From positions 1,116,001 through 1,180,000 of the forward strand of contig NZ_PIPR01000001.1 in assembly GCF_003987355.1 (NCBI RefSeq): a stretch of DNA of 64,000 nucleotides. Direction: 5' to 3'. Below are positions 1 through 8,420 of this stretch, piece by piece. Each line of letters starts with the position of its first letter. The stretch's first letter is position 1. The stretch comes from Pseudidiomarina aestuarii (GTDB lineage: Bacteria; Pseudomonadota; Gammaproteobacteria; Enterobacterales; Alteromonadaceae). Under the pieces are notes generated by a model, which ran no database searches, was not told the origin of the DNA, and saw only the letters and a list, made by a program, of their open reading frames with translations. The position numbers were made by a program, and so were the translations under genes.

Positions 1-17
1 TGTAACCATCGCCACAT
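1..17 (-). CDS. ccmC: CcmC heme exporter, first codons only (partial)
   Basis: Reading the minus strand from position 17 gives ATG followed by codons for W-R-W-L, cut by the window edge. CcmC proteins usually begin with Met-Trp-(Lys/Arg), and ccmC normally follows ccmB, whose stop codon at 19-21 lies one base upstream of this ATG. Identification rests on synteny plus five codons, so it is an inference. CcmC is the inner-membrane protein that presents heme to CcmE during cytochrome c maturation. Confidence 0.5.
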
Positions 18-18
18 A

Positions 19-702
19 TTAATTCACACTCACTCGAATCGCAGCCGCTACAGCCAGCGGTGCTAAAGTTAGGGTTAATACCATCAAACCAGCCAATAAT
101 AACACTTGTCCCAGTATCGGAGCACCCACTAATGCACCTTCTACGGCTGCGCTCGCAAAGATAATTAGTGGAATAAATAGTGGCAACAGCAACAGACTCA
201 ACAGCGCGCCACCCCGACCTAAACTTACGGTCAGCGCTGCTCCTATAGCAGTTAAAGCACTTAAGATGGGGGTTCCTAACAACAAGGTCAGCATTAGGGT
301 TGCCCAGCCGTCCATAGGTAACTTTAATAATAACGCGCAAACCGGCGTTAAGATCACTAGTGGCAGGCCACTCAGTAACCAATGAATGATAATTTTTGCC
401 AGCGCCGTTACCGCCAATGGCGTCGGCAACAGCACCAACTGCTCCAAGGTACCGTCGAGGTAGTCATCACGGAATAAACGCTCAGAGCCGAGTAAAGATG
501 ATAGCAACGCCACGACCCAAATCACGCCTGCGGCAATACGACCTAACACATCAGGCCCGGGACCAACCGCCAAGGGGAATAGGGTCACTACCATTAAGAC
601 GAACAATAATGGATTGAGAATATCGCTGCGGCGGCGCATCGCCACCCGCCAATCGCGAGCAATGATCGTTGAAATGACTTGCCAGGTGGTCACATTATTC
701 AT
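19..702 (-). CDS. ccmB: Heme exporter permease CcmB
   Basis: This is the integral membrane subunit of the CcmAB(CD) ABC complex, which drives heme delivery to CcmE in system I cytochrome c maturation. The protein (227 aa from the ATG at 702) begins with a cytoplasmic stretch containing RDWRVAMRRRSD, typical of CcmB, followed by six hydrophobic segments; the motif LLGSERLFRDDYLDGTLEQL before the third segment is also characteristic. Two in-frame GTG codons lie upstream (711, 708), but the ATG gives an 8-bp overlap with ccmA and matches family starts. It sits between ccmA and ccmC, as is usual. Confidence 0.93.
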   Translation of the reverse strand: MNNVTTWQVISTIIARDWRVAMRRRSDILNPLLFVLMVVTLFPLAVGPGPDVLGRIAAGVIWVVALLSSLLGSERLFRDDYLDGTLEQLVLLPTPLAVTALAKIIIHWLLSGLPLVILTPVCALLLKLPMDGWATLMLTLLLGTPILSALTAIGAALTVSLGRGGALLSLLLLPLFIPLIIFASAAVEGALVGAPILGQVLLLAGLMVLTLTLAPLAVAAAIRVSVN

Positions 703-1366
703 GTCCACCACCCAACGTTAGCGTCTGTAACTGCTGAGGTTGCCAGGTCAGTGGTTGATGCGAGGTGAGTACCAAAGCACCGCCGTTTGCGCAGTGTTCA
801 GCAAAACGTTCTTGCAACAAGTTAATACCTGCTTGATCCAGCGCAGTGAATGGTTCATCCAGAATCCACAGTCGAGCACGACTATACCAAAGCCGTGTTA
901 ATGCAATGCGGCGTTGTTGACCTGCCGATAATTGTTGTGCAGGGATATCTTCCAAACCGAGCAAACCAACAGTCTCGAGTAGTTGCCAAGGATCGTCGAT
1001 CTGAGCACCGTCGAGTTGCGCTTGTAACTGCAGATTATCCAGCGCGGTTAATGCTTGTTTAACGGCTGGTTTATGACCGATGAATAATGTTTGGCGTTGC
1101 CAAGTTTCATTGTCATCCGTGGCAAATCGAGAGACTGTGCCAGAGCTCGGCGCGTATAGCCCCGCCAACATTCGCAAGAGCGTCGATTTACCGGAGCCGT
1201 TGGGACCAGCCACATAGAGCACTGAACTGGCGGGAATACTGAGCTCGAGATCACGAAATAGCAGTCGATTCGCACGAGTCGAGCTCAGATGCTGCGCGTG
1301 CAGCAAAATTTCGGTCCCTTGTTGTTGGGCAACCGGATGAGATGTGACACTGTCAAGACTGGTCAT
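695..1366 (-). CDS. ccmA: Cytochrome c biogenesis ATP-binding protein CcmA
   Basis: This ATPase subunit powers the CcmAB heme-handling ABC complex on the cytoplasmic face. The 223-aa sequence has a Walker A motif GPNGSGKST, an ABC signature LSAGQQRR and a Walker B motif LWILDEP, in the usual order for a CcmA of about 205-220 aa. The N-terminus carries about 20 extra residues before the first beta strand, so a later start is possible. The gene is first in a ccmA-ccmB-ccmC run and overlaps ccmB. It follows the pilin cluster on the same strand after 48 bp, with no T-rich terminator visible in that gap. Confidence 0.95.
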   Translation of the reverse strand: MTSLDSVTSHPVAQQQGTEILLHAQHLSSTRANRLLFRDLELSIPASSVLYVAGPNGSGKSTLLRMLAGLYAPSSGTVSRFATDDNETWQRQTLFIGHKPAVKQALTALDNLQLQAQLDGAQIDDPWQLLETVGLLGLEDIPAQQLSAGQQRRIALTRLWYSRARLWILDEPFTALDQAGINLLQERFAEHCANGGALVLTSHQPLTWQPQQLQTLTLGGGHE

Positions 1367-1414
1367 TCAATCGCTAGGCTCGTGCTACGGCAAAGACCTA
1401 GCAATCCTACCACA

Positions 1415-3364
1415 TTAATCCACTGTCATCAGCACGTTGTATTGCTCGTTTTGCTGCAAATCGGACACTGTAATTGTGCTCGGTTGGAACACCCCGCCGG
1501 CGTCACTACTAAACGAGATAGTAAAGCTGGTTCCAGCCGGTATTCCCGAGCATGAATAGGAGCCTGTATCCGCATTACCTTGCTTCGAATAGGTGCAATT
1601 AATGTTGAGGTCACTGGTGGTAATACTCACACTGTTGTAGTAACGGGTGGTGCAGGACCGATAACTACCATTTTGCATTAACAAACAGTTCACTTCTCCG
1701 GTAACGGAGAATAATGAGGTACCATCGCCATCACCGATTTGTGCTTCACTATCGACGGTCACCGTCAGGCTACTCGACTTCGCGGTCGACGACTCTATTG
1801 GGTGCAATGCAGCACTACCCAACACACCAGCATTGCCGCCTCTTACATCAATCTCGACTATCGACTGTCCACTCACCTGTGCTTGAACACGGCCACGTGA
1901 GTACGTGCCGTAATAATTATTATCAGGGTCAACAATGGTTTCAATAGGCTGATTGGTGACGCTCGCCACAGCAGGTTGCGACGCATCCCACTCACCCAAT
2001 AATGTCAGATTCACTTCATAAAACGGGACTTTGCTGATCCAGTCAGCTTCATTGTTGTTGATTGCTGAACGCACTGCCTGTAAATGCTCAGTGGACATCG
2101 TATCCAAATAAATGCCGCGACCAATCATTTGATAGGCACCCGGCGCCACAGTGATGTCCCGATCAGCCAATGGAGCGGGTAACGCGGTTCCGAGCACTAA
2201 TGAACGCACTACCGCTCTCACATAATCGGTATAAGCCGCAGCGCCAGCTGAGTTAATCAAATATTCGGCGCTGGTTACTGTCAAAGCTTGCAGTTGCCAA
2301 TCAGGATACATGGCATAGTAACCGTCAATTCGGCGCATCCGACACGACTCTTCATAGTTCTGCCCGACCGTTGCACGGGTGGAAAAACCAAAGATGTTTT
2401 CTGGCGTGTAATGGCGGTGATTACCACTTGGCGTGCGATTATCGTCTTGCTTGTACACCACACCGGCGTTAGCCATATCCGAATTGTCATGGTGATCGCG
2501 GCAGCATTGCGTGCACAATTCCGACTGATCAACATTAAGCGGTTCACCATAGATTTTGGTAACCTGCTGATTGCCGTCTGGATCAAGGGCCAGTCGACCG
2601 TCTTCTAAAATCAGGCGACTCGGTGTCGCACCCTCGCCAAACCCGCGCATCGTGCAACTACAATTCACCGTCACAAAGTCTTCGACACGTTGCGTTTGCG
2701 TCGCTTCGTCATAAGTAACGGTATCAAAGCGAACGGAAAGTTTATCACCACTGCGCTCAACCTGCGGCGTTGGCCGCGTGGTTTCCTTCACTTGGAACAC
2801 ATTGGCATTGTCATCATCAGTCAGACGCACGGCTATAACTTCCGGCGCGGCACCCGGGTTGTAGGTCACTTGTGGCTCACTGCGCGGCTCCGGTTCAGTG
2901 ATCACCAATCCACCATCACGCCCAGTTATACTGCCGAGCCACGCCTCCATAGCAACCGTTTCAGCCGCGCCTCCACGTGTCGTCCAGGAAATATTTAAAG
3001 CGACCGATTTGGCATCAGGTTGCGCGGGTAATGGATTTGGTAAACCCACATCGCCCGTCGTTAACCAAGTACCATTAAAGTATTGCGGTGCTACCGTCCA
3101 TGTCACCGCGTAAGATTTATCGCCGCGCAGAGCGGTATCAGTTCCAGAATCGATATCCTCAAACTCTGTGAATCTGAGCAGTTCTAGACGCTCTTGTGCT
3201 ATTTCTAATGCTTCGGTCCGTTCTGCGGCGCGAACCGAGCTTTGCAGATAGGTTCGTTGCAGACTCACTAAACCAGCCACACCCACCGCAATAATTACGA
3301 GGGCGACCAAAAGCTCTACAAAGGTAAAGCCGCGTCCGTGCATCTTAGTTATCTTAGAAGTCAT
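1415..3364 (-). CDS. PilV-like minor prepilin with very long C-terminal region
   Basis: The N-terminus (GRGFTFVELLVALVIIAVGVAG, seen around residues 10-31) is a class III prepilin signal with Gly-Phe cleavage and Glu at +5, and the next ~100 residues read as PilV/GspI-like. PilV proteins are usually 130-200 aa, but this one is 649 aa. The extension contains Cys-rich stretches (NCSCTMRGFGEG; CTQCCRDHH) and an Ig-like tail, which I cannot assign to a family. It overlaps pilX by 11 bp and is last in the fimT-pilW-pilX-pilV order. No pilY1 is present, so the extension could act at the pilus tip; that role is inference. Confidence 0.8.
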   Translation of the reverse strand: MTSKITKMHGRGFTFVELLVALVIIAVGVAGLVSLQRTYLQSSVRAAERTEALEIAQERLELLRFTEFEDIDSGTDTALRGDKSYAVTWTVAPQYFNGTWLTTGDVGLPNPLPAQPDAKSVALNISWTTRGGAAETVAMEAWLGSITGRDGGLVITEPEPRSEPQVTYNPGAAPEVIAVRLTDDDNANVFQVKETTRPTPQVERSGDKLSVRFDTVTYDEATQTQRVEDFVTVNCSCTMRGFGEGATPSRLILEDGRLALDPDGNQQVTKIYGEPLNVDQSELCTQCCRDHHDNSDMANAGVVYKQDDNRTPSGNHRHYTPENIFGFSTRATVGQNYEESCRMRRIDGYYAMYPDWQLQALTVTSAEYLINSAGAAAYTDYVRAVVRSLVLGTALPAPLADRDITVAPGAYQMIGRGIYLDTMSTEHLQAVRSAINNNEADWISKVPFYEVNLTLLGEWDASQPAVASVTNQPIETIVDPDNNYYGTYSRGRVQAQVSGQSIVEIDVRGGNAGVLGSAALHPIESSTAKSSSLTVTVDSEAQIGDGDGTSLFSVTGEVNCLLMQNGSYRSCTTRYYNSVSITTSDLNINCTYSKQGNADTGSYSCSGIPAGTSFTISFSSDAGGVFQPSTITVSDLQQNEQYNVLMTVD

Positions 3365-4460
3365 GCCAACTCCCTCCTACGCGATACACCCGACGAAAAG
3401 CGTCGTTCGTCACCACATTATTCAATACTTGCGCGTTATACCGAGCGGTGAGATTACCGTTCGATAAGTCGGGATTAAAGTTCGCCATAACGGCTCCTTG
3501 AATCACCGCGCCACCATTCATCTTAAAGTCATAGGTTGCAATATTTCCGGGGGTTCTGAACGCGAACACCATACCAAAAATTTCCATACTGCCATTGACT
3601 CTGAAGTCGCCGTCTTGAATAACTAACGCCACCGGGTTGTCCTCGGTGCCAATCTGTCCTGAACCTAATTCACACGGGCCTGCTATCCAAATGAGTCCAG
3701 TAGAAGCAGCATTTAGACTGTCACAATTGGCATATTCTGCTGTAGCCATCGCTTTTAAATCAGTCCAGTTCGCCTCTTCAATACCAAATAAATACATCAT
3801 CAAGTCAGTTGGGAAATTCGGATCATTATCGAGAATATCGACACCATGGTCGCCGCGCTCACTGAAGGGTAGAGATGCGCAGTTACCTTGGTCAAACTCT
3901 TGTTGACCACAGGTGGTACCGTTACCATTGATATCCACATCATCACTGGTCCAAATCGACAATGGCACCCCGTCGCCGCCACCATTCGGGTTCGCAACCA
4001 CTTGGAAGCTACCGGACACGTTCATCGCTCCACGAATCGCTATCGGTACATCGGGTGCAGAACGAATGAGCGGCATCACTGCAATACTTTGACGAAACGT
4101 TCTTTGACCGCGGCCATCAGCCGATTGCGCAGCAACCGTAATATCCACTAAATCGATGTCACCTCGCGGAGTTCCATTGACAGCAGTACCGACCGTATTC
4201 GCCGTGTAAGTTGCACCGGCAATGTTGCCATTAATGGTTCGGGTAAGATTATCGCGGTCAGAATCGAGCAGCATGATGACCTGCTCCAACGCGGCGTCAG
4301 CCACCAAATGTGCCTCTTGGGAGGCGGCATGATTACGCATCACTCGCTGTTCTTGCGCTTTGAAGCGTGCGGTGTAAAGCGTTGCCAAAATAATAATCGA
4401 CAACAGCAGAACGGATAACGTCAGGGTCGCGAATCCGCGTTGGTTGTGATTAGTATGCAT
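3354..4460 (-). CDS. PilX-like minor pilus assembly protein
   Basis: This 368-aa protein starts with a short basic leader and QRGFATLTLSVLLLSIIILA, a prepilin-like hydrophobic helix that lacks the usual Glu at +5. That absence is typical of PilX/GspK-type tip proteins. The segment around residues 35-60 (EQRVMRNHAASQEAHLVADAALEQ) is the conserved PilX motif. The rest is a globular domain with polar repeats such as DVDINGNGTTCGQQEFDQGN. It overlaps pilW upstream and pilV downstream by 11 bp each, so the four genes are translationally linked. It likely primes pilus assembly in the inner membrane. Confidence 0.8.
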   Translation of the reverse strand: MHTNHNQRGFATLTLSVLLLSIIILATLYTARFKAQEQRVMRNHAASQEAHLVADAALEQVIMLLDSDRDNLTRTINGNIAGATYTANTVGTAVNGTPRGDIDLVDITVAAQSADGRGQRTFRQSIAVMPLIRSAPDVPIAIRGAMNVSGSFQVVANPNGGGDGVPLSIWTSDDVDINGNGTTCGQQEFDQGNCASLPFSERGDHGVDILDNDPNFPTDLMMYLFGIEEANWTDLKAMATAEYANCDSLNAASTGLIWIAGPCELGSGQIGTEDNPVALVIQDGDFRVNGSMEIFGMVFAFRTPGNIATYDFKMNGGAVIQGAVMANFNPDLSNGNLTARYNAQVLNNVVTNDAFRRVYRVGGSWHDF

Positions 4461-5067
4461 TGCGAATCACCACTTCCGTTGAAAACTCACGGGATAACGT
4501 TGCATCGGACGGTGCCGAGACTGACATTTGAATCGCCACAATTTGCTCGTTGACATTCACAAGCATGCGCTCAGTTAACACAAACTGGAGACTGTCGACC
4601 TGCAACATATCGGCACTTGTCAGTGTTTGCCAGCCGCCTGAGTTACAGGCTGCTGCGCTTTGTCGCCGTTGAATTTGCCCTTCTCTCACTCGATAACCAA
4701 AAGCCTCTGGAGCACCGTTAAAGGCACCATCCTGATTTGCATCATAACGAAACTCGATACAGCTATTGGCGGCTTCACCGGGGAATAAGCTAATGACAAT
4801 ACTATCGTTGAAAGCGGTCGAAGCATTGTCTGGATCGGTGAGTAATTCATTCGCATCAGCACGATAACCCGTTCGGCGCAAATCACTCACCATCAGTTCC
4901 ATCACTGCCGTGGCTTCTTCTTGCAATTGACTCAACTGGAGACTACGAGAGTTCACGCCTAATGTATTAGAAAATACAGTTGTCAGGGCGGCCATCAACA
5001 ATAAACCCAGCGAGATGGTGATCATCAATTCAATGAGCGATAGCCCCTGTTGCTTGCGCATCAGCAT
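4450..5067 (-). CDS. PilW-like minor prepilin
   Basis: This 205-aa protein has the leader MLMRKQQG and then LSLIELMITISLGLLLMAA, a prepilin signal with Glu at +5. The motif MELMVSDLRRTGYRA at about residues 50-65 is typical of PilW/GspJ-type minor pilins. PilW proteins belong to the complex that initiates type IV pilus polymerisation. The gene overlaps fimT by 7 bp and pilX by 11 bp. It is shorter than many PilW proteins (300 aa or more), so it probably lacks part of the variable C-terminal domain. Confidence 0.82.
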   Translation of the reverse strand: MLMRKQQGLSLIELMITISLGLLLMAALTTVFSNTLGVNSRSLQLSQLQEEATAVMELMVSDLRRTGYRADANELLTDPDNASTAFNDSIVISLFPGEAANSCIEFRYDANQDGAFNGAPEAFGYRVREGQIQRRQSAAACNSGGWQTLTSADMLQVDSLQFVLTERMLVNVNEQIVAIQMSVSAPSDATLSREFSTEVVIRNAY

Positions 5068-5675
5068 GCTGGATACCCCCCGACGTCACCTATCTGGCAG
5101 AATCTTAATCGGCCTAACACGCTGACAATCACACGAACCTCGCCATCAACGTCACCGTCGTCGAGAATTTGATAACTCACAGTACCCGCGTTACCTTCAG
5201 CGAGACCACGCATTGCATCAAACCGAGTGAAACTTCCCCCTGCGAATGCCGCGTTCGCCAAATTCACACCGGCAAAATCAGCACTGTTCTGTTGGCGCAA
5301 GATGCCATCAATGCTGCAGTCTGAGGTTAAGCAGTTACAGTCACTCACGGTACTCACCACGGCACACCAACTGCCGCCGTCTTGGGTCCACACCACAAAT
5401 CGATCTTGGCCACTACGCAATGCGTCCGAGCGAGCAAATTGTAGTAAGGCATACGACTCTTGCGCGGCGCCCTGCAACCGTGTGGTACGTGCAACATCCA
5501 ACATAGCAGGAACTCCAGCCCCCAAGACAATACTCAGAATAGCTAAAGTGACGAGTAATTCGAGCAAGGTAAAGCCGCGCCCAGAAGGACGTTGCGGAGT
5601 GGTTCTATGCCGCTGTTCTGACAGCAGTTTTTGCCCAAAAAAGCGGCCTGTCGATCGTGCGATTCTAGCGCTCAT
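5061..5675 (-). CDS. FimT/GspH-type minor prepilin
   Basis: The prepilin motif GFTLLELLVTLAILSIVLGAG, followed by the GspH-domain stretch LLQFARSDALRSGQDRFVVW, identifies a FimT/FimU-like minor pilin. Some FimT proteins also bind DNA during natural transformation. With the ATG at 5675 the leader before the Gly-Phe site is about 32 residues and very basic, which is longer than usual; a start inside it cannot be excluded. Four cysteines (CNCLTSDC) lie mid-protein. It is first in the minus-strand minor-pilin operon and divergent from pilE across 77 bp. Confidence 0.8.
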   Translation of the reverse strand: MSARIARSTGRFFGQKLLSEQRHRTTPQRPSGRGFTLLELLVTLAILSIVLGAGVPAMLDVARTTRLQGAAQESYALLQFARSDALRSGQDRFVVWTQDGGSWCAVVSTVSDCNCLTSDCSIDGILRQQNSADFAGVNLANAAFAGGSFTRFDAMRGLAEGNAGTVSYQILDDGDVDGEVRVIVSVLGRLRFCQIGDVGGYPAC

Positions 5676-5752
5676 TGCGTTTGGCCTAAAAATAGCGTAC
5701 TACTTAAGCATAGTAACAAACTACCCTACATATTTTACGACAAGGCGAATAA

Positions 5753-6136
5753 ATGCAAGTTAAAAATAAGTTGCGAGGAATTACCCTGATTGAGTTGATG
5801 GTTGCCATAGCCATTATCGGCATTATTGGCGCAATTGCCTATCCGTCGTATGTTGACTATGTTCGCGAGGCACGCCGGGCTGACGCCATCAGTCAATTAC
5901 TGACGATGCAGATGGCACAAGAAGAATGGCGGTTAAGGAATGCAGCATACGCTGACTTGGCTGATCTGCCAATTACTGTAAATAGCGAGTTCTATAACTT
6001 CAGTACCAGCAACATCGGCGCTGAAACCTACACATTAACTGCAACGGCCACAGGTGGACAAGCGAACGACACAGGCTGCGAAGCACTCACCCTGAATCAA
6101 AACGATCAACGCACGCCAGCCAACTGCTGGAACTAA
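5753..6136 (+). CDS. pilE: Type IV pilin PilE
   Basis: This 127-aa pilin has a short leader and the prepilin peptidase site before ITLIELMVAIAIIGIIGAIA, then YPSYVDYVREARRADAISQL, the hallmark of PilE minor pilins encoded next to pilVWXY clusters. A C-terminal cysteine pair (DTGCEALTLNQNDQRTPANC) should close the D-loop. It is transcribed away from the other pilin genes, sharing a 77-bp intergenic region with fimT. A repeat element begins 15 bp after the stop codon. Confidence 0.87.
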   Translation: MQVKNKLRGITLIELMVAIAIIGIIGAIAYPSYVDYVREARRADAISQLLTMQMAQEEWRLRNAAYADLADLPITVNSEFYNFSTSNIGAETYTLTATATGGQANDTGCEALTLNQNDQRTPANCWN

Positions 6137-6151
6137 CATCATGAAAAGCGT

Positions 6152-6252
6152 AAAAGCGAGTAGCTACTAGTTATTGGCTACTAGCAAAAACCAGATCTGT
6201 GTTTTCGAGTAGCTAATAGCCAGTAGCCAGTATCGGTTTTTTGTAGCAACTA
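6152..6252 (-). repeat. Heptamer-arm intergenic repeat, copy 1 (reverse orientation)
   Basis: The copy begins AAAAGCGAGTAGC and runs to CGGTTTT, then a further GTAGCAACTAG. Read on the minus strand it has a left arm of TACTGGC/TAGC units, the spacer GAAAACACAGATCTGG and a right arm of TAGTAGC/AACTAG units, matching the other copies. The centre AAAACCAGATCTGTGTTTT is itself nearly palindromic. It fills the gap between pilE and ispH, whose stop codons face each other. The ispH stop (TAG, 6250-6252) lies in the last repeat-like unit. Confidence 0.85.
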
Positions 6253-7191
6253 GAGTTGTTGTACTCGTAGTTCGGGGGGGATTGAGAAGGTGATATTTTC
6301 TTCTCTGCCGCTGCGTTCGTTGACCGACTGACCACCCCAGGCTTTCAATTGATCGATGACGTTACGCACCAGCACTTCAGGCGCCGAAGCGCCAGCAGTG
6401 ACACCAACCTTTTCGACAGCGTCTAACCAGCTTTTATCAATACAGGTCGCATCATCAATTAAGTAAGCGCGGGTACCCATCTTCTCGGACAATTCGCGAA
6501 GCCGATTCGAATTCGAACTATTTCGGGCGCCAACAACGAGCAAGACGTCGACTTCCGTTGCTAAGTCGCGCACCGCGTCTTGGCGGTTTTGTGTGGCATA
6601 GCAAATATCGTCTTTGCGCGGGCCTTCAATATCAGGGAACTTCGCCCGTAGTGCGTCAATCACCTCAGCCGTATCATCGACTGACAGCGTCGTTTGACTC
6701 ATGTAATGCAATTGCTGTGGATTCTTCACTTCAAGCGCTGCGACATCCTCTACCGACTCGACTAAGTAGATGCCACCAGCCTCATTATTGTACTGACCCA
6801 TGGTGCCTTCGACTTCTGGATGGCCAGCATGCCCAATCAGCACACACTCGTGCCCTTTCCGACTCGCGCGGGTTACTTCCATATGTACTTTAGTCACCAG
6901 CGGACAGGTGGCATCGAATACGCGCAAGCCACGGTCTTTAGCTTCTTGACGAACCGCCTGCGATACACCATGAGCCGAGAAGATGACGATACTGTCATCA
7001 GGCACCTCATGCAGCTCGTCCACAAACATAGCGCCGCGCTGCTTGAGAGAATCAACCACATATTTGTTGTGCACCACTTCATGACGAACATAAATGGGTG
7101 GTTCAAAAATCTCGAGCGCCCGCTCGACGATGGTAATCGCACGGTCGACACCGGCACAAAATCCACGCGGGTTGGCCAACAAAATGTGCAT
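6250..7191 (-). CDS. ispH: 4-hydroxy-3-methylbut-2-enyl diphosphate reductase IspH
   Basis: IspH is the last enzyme of the MEP isoprenoid pathway; it reduces HMBPP to IPP and DMAPP with a [4Fe-4S] cluster. The 313-aa length is normal. The three cluster cysteines are visible in GFCAGV (residue 12), TCPLV and [11 protein letters not shown], and the substrate motif SSNSNRL is present. The start has a strong ribosome site (GAGGAGGT) 4 bp before the ATG. The long heptamer array begins 12 bp upstream, separating this gene from fkpB, with which it is usually co-transcribed. Confidence 0.97.
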   Translation of the reverse strand: MHILLANPRGFCAGVDRAITIVERALEIFEPPIYVRHEVVHNKYVVDSLKQRGAMFVDELHEVPDDSIVIFSAHGVSQAVRQEAKDRGLRVFDATCPLVTKVHMEVTRASRKGHECVLIGHAGHPEVEGTMGQYNNEAGGIYLVESVEDVAALEVKNPQQLHYMSQTTLSVDDTAEVIDALRAKFPDIEGPRKDDICYATQNRQDAVRDLATEVDVLLVVGARNSSNSNRLRELSEKMGTRAYLIDDATCIDKSWLDAVEKVGVTAGASAPEVLVRNVIDQLKAWGGQSVNERSGREENITFSIPPELRVQQL

Positions 7192-7202
7192 ACTACCTCC
7201 TC

Positions 7203-7455
7203 AAAACCGTTACTGGCTACTGGCTACTGGCTACTAGCTACTAGCTACTAGCTATTGGCTACTGGCTACTAGCTACTGGCTACTGGCTACTGGCTACTGG
7301 CTACTGGCTACTGGCTACTGGCTACTGGCTACTGGCTACTAGCTATTAGAAAACACAGATCTAGCCTTTGCTAGTAACTAGTAACTAGTAACTAGTAACT
7401 AGTAACTAGTAACTAGTAACTAGTAGCTAGTAACTAGTAGCTAGTAGCGCTTTTT
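7203..7455 (+). repeat. Heptamer-arm repeat, copy 2: longest array
   Basis: After AAAACCG there are exactly 20 head-to-tail heptamers (7210-7349; mostly CTACTGG with some CTACTAG or CTATTGG), the spacer GAAAACACAGATCTAGCCTTTG (here split: GAAAACACAGATC plus TAGCCTTTG), then 11 heptamers (7371-7447; seven CTAGTAA first, then mixed CTAGTAG/CTAGTAA) and CGCTTTTT. The right arm is an imperfect inverse of the left (one mismatch per unit), so transcript or single-stranded DNA could fold into a long hairpin. It lies between fkpB and ispH. The high uniformity of units suggests recent slippage expansion. Confidence 0.95.
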
Positions 7456-7458
7456 AAG

Positions 7459-7902
7459 TTACGGGTTCACTTCCAGTATTTCTACTGCGAAGATGACCCT
7501 CTGTCCAGCTAGTGGGTGATTAAAATCAATGGTGACAAATTGCTCGTTGATGCCCCGAACGATACCTGGAAGTTCCGTTCCATCCGGCTGTGGGAAGGTG
7601 AATATACTTCCCACTTCTGGTTTATTATCAGCTGGGAACTTGGTCGCATCGACTTGGTATACATTGTCGGGGTTGGGTTCCCCGAAAGCATCTTTTGGAG
7701 CCAGCTCAAATTCGCGTTCATCACCCGCTTTTAAACCAATCATGCAGGCTTCAAAGTTTTCGGTTAGCGAGCCGTCACCCATCCGACACTTGGCAGGCTT
7801 ATTCGTCATTTTGGTACTATCGGCAACCGAATTGTCGCTCAGTTTGATGGTGAAATGAAAAACCACTTCACGGCCATGCTCTATCGCCATGCGACTTTTC
7901 AT
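7459..7902 (-). CDS. fkpB: FKBP-type peptidyl-prolyl isomerase FkpB (SlpA)
   Basis: This 147-aa protein is a SlyD/SlpA-class FKBP. It contains the interrupted FKBP fold (HFTIKLSDNSVADST... MGDGSLTENFEACMIGLKAGDE) and the insert-in-flap region (APKDAFGEPNPDNVYQVD), and lacks the His-rich tail of SlyD. It should assist proline isomerisation and folding in the cytoplasm. The start codon overlaps the lspA stop (ATGA at 7899-7902) with GGAG eight bases upstream, which indicates translational coupling. The order ileS-lspA-fkpB is conserved in gammaproteobacteria. Confidence 0.93.
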   Translation of the reverse strand: MKSRMAIEHGREVVFHFTIKLSDNSVADSTKMTNKPAKCRMGDGSLTENFEACMIGLKAGDEREFELAPKDAFGEPNPDNVYQVDATKFPADNKPEVGSIFTFPQPDGTELPGIVRGINEQFVTIDFNHPLAGQRVIFAVEILEVNP

Positions 7903-8420
7903 GAACGCGACTCCGGACTGCTCTCGCGCTGCTCAAAAAACGCTTCCAGTAACATCAAAATCGCACCCAAAGTAATAGCCATATCCGCTACATTGAAGGC
8001 TGGCCAATGCCATTCATTGACATAAACATCCAAGAAATCAATGACGTAACCATAAATAATTCGGTCAATGACGTTCCCAATAGCGCCCGCAAGGATCAGC
8101 GCAAACGCCAAGTTCTGGCGCCATAATTTAGCTGGATTCCGACGTAACCAAATCACCAAAACAATGCTGATAGCAATCGCTAGGAAGGTAAACAACCAAC
8201 GTTGCCAGCCACCTTGATCACTCAAAAAACTGAATGCGGCGCCATAATTTCGCACGTACGTGAAATTCAAATATGGCATGATTTGAATGCTTTCGTACAA
8301 ATCAAATACGCGAATGACCCACTGCTTACTGATTTGATCGAGCGCTATCAGCAGCAAAGTCAGCCATAGAAAGCGCAAGCCACTCGCGCGCTTCTTTAAA
8401 TCTAAAGGTTGATTAGGCAA
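7899..8420 (-). CDS. lspA: Lipoprotein signal peptidase LspA
   Basis: LspA is the inner-membrane aspartyl protease that removes signal peptides from prolipoproteins. Four hydrophobic segments are visible, with the catalytic Asp residues in GAIGNVIDR and FNVADMAI, and the motif [12 protein letters not shown] prefer a TTG start at 8420 (173 aa): AGGAG lies seven bases upstream and the overlap with ileS is short. The ATG at 8450 (183 aa) has no ribosome site and lies deeper inside ileS. It is coupled to fkpB by an ATGA overlap. Confidence 0.92.
   Translation of the reverse strand: MPNQPLDLKKRASGLRFLWLTLLLIALDQISKQWVIRVFDLYESIQIMPYLNFTYVRNYGAAFSFLSDQGGWQRWLFTFLAIAISIVLVIWLRRNPAKLWRQNLAFALILAGAIGNVIDRIIYGYVIDFLDVYVNEWHWPAFNVADMAITLGAILMLLEAFFEQRESSPESRS

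Noticed and set aside
1373-1402. Terminator between the pilin operon and ccmA
   Set aside because: Only a 6-bp GCTAGG/CCTAGC pairing with a long loop and no T-run on either side.
5227-5763. 178-aa plus-strand open frame opposite fimT
   Set aside because: It lies antisense to a well-supported prepilin gene, has no recognisable domain and no ribosome site; it is a shadow frame.
7203-7455. CRISPR-like array
   Set aside because: The repeat unit is 7 bp with no unique spacers between units, and no cas genes are present; it is a tandem heptamer array.
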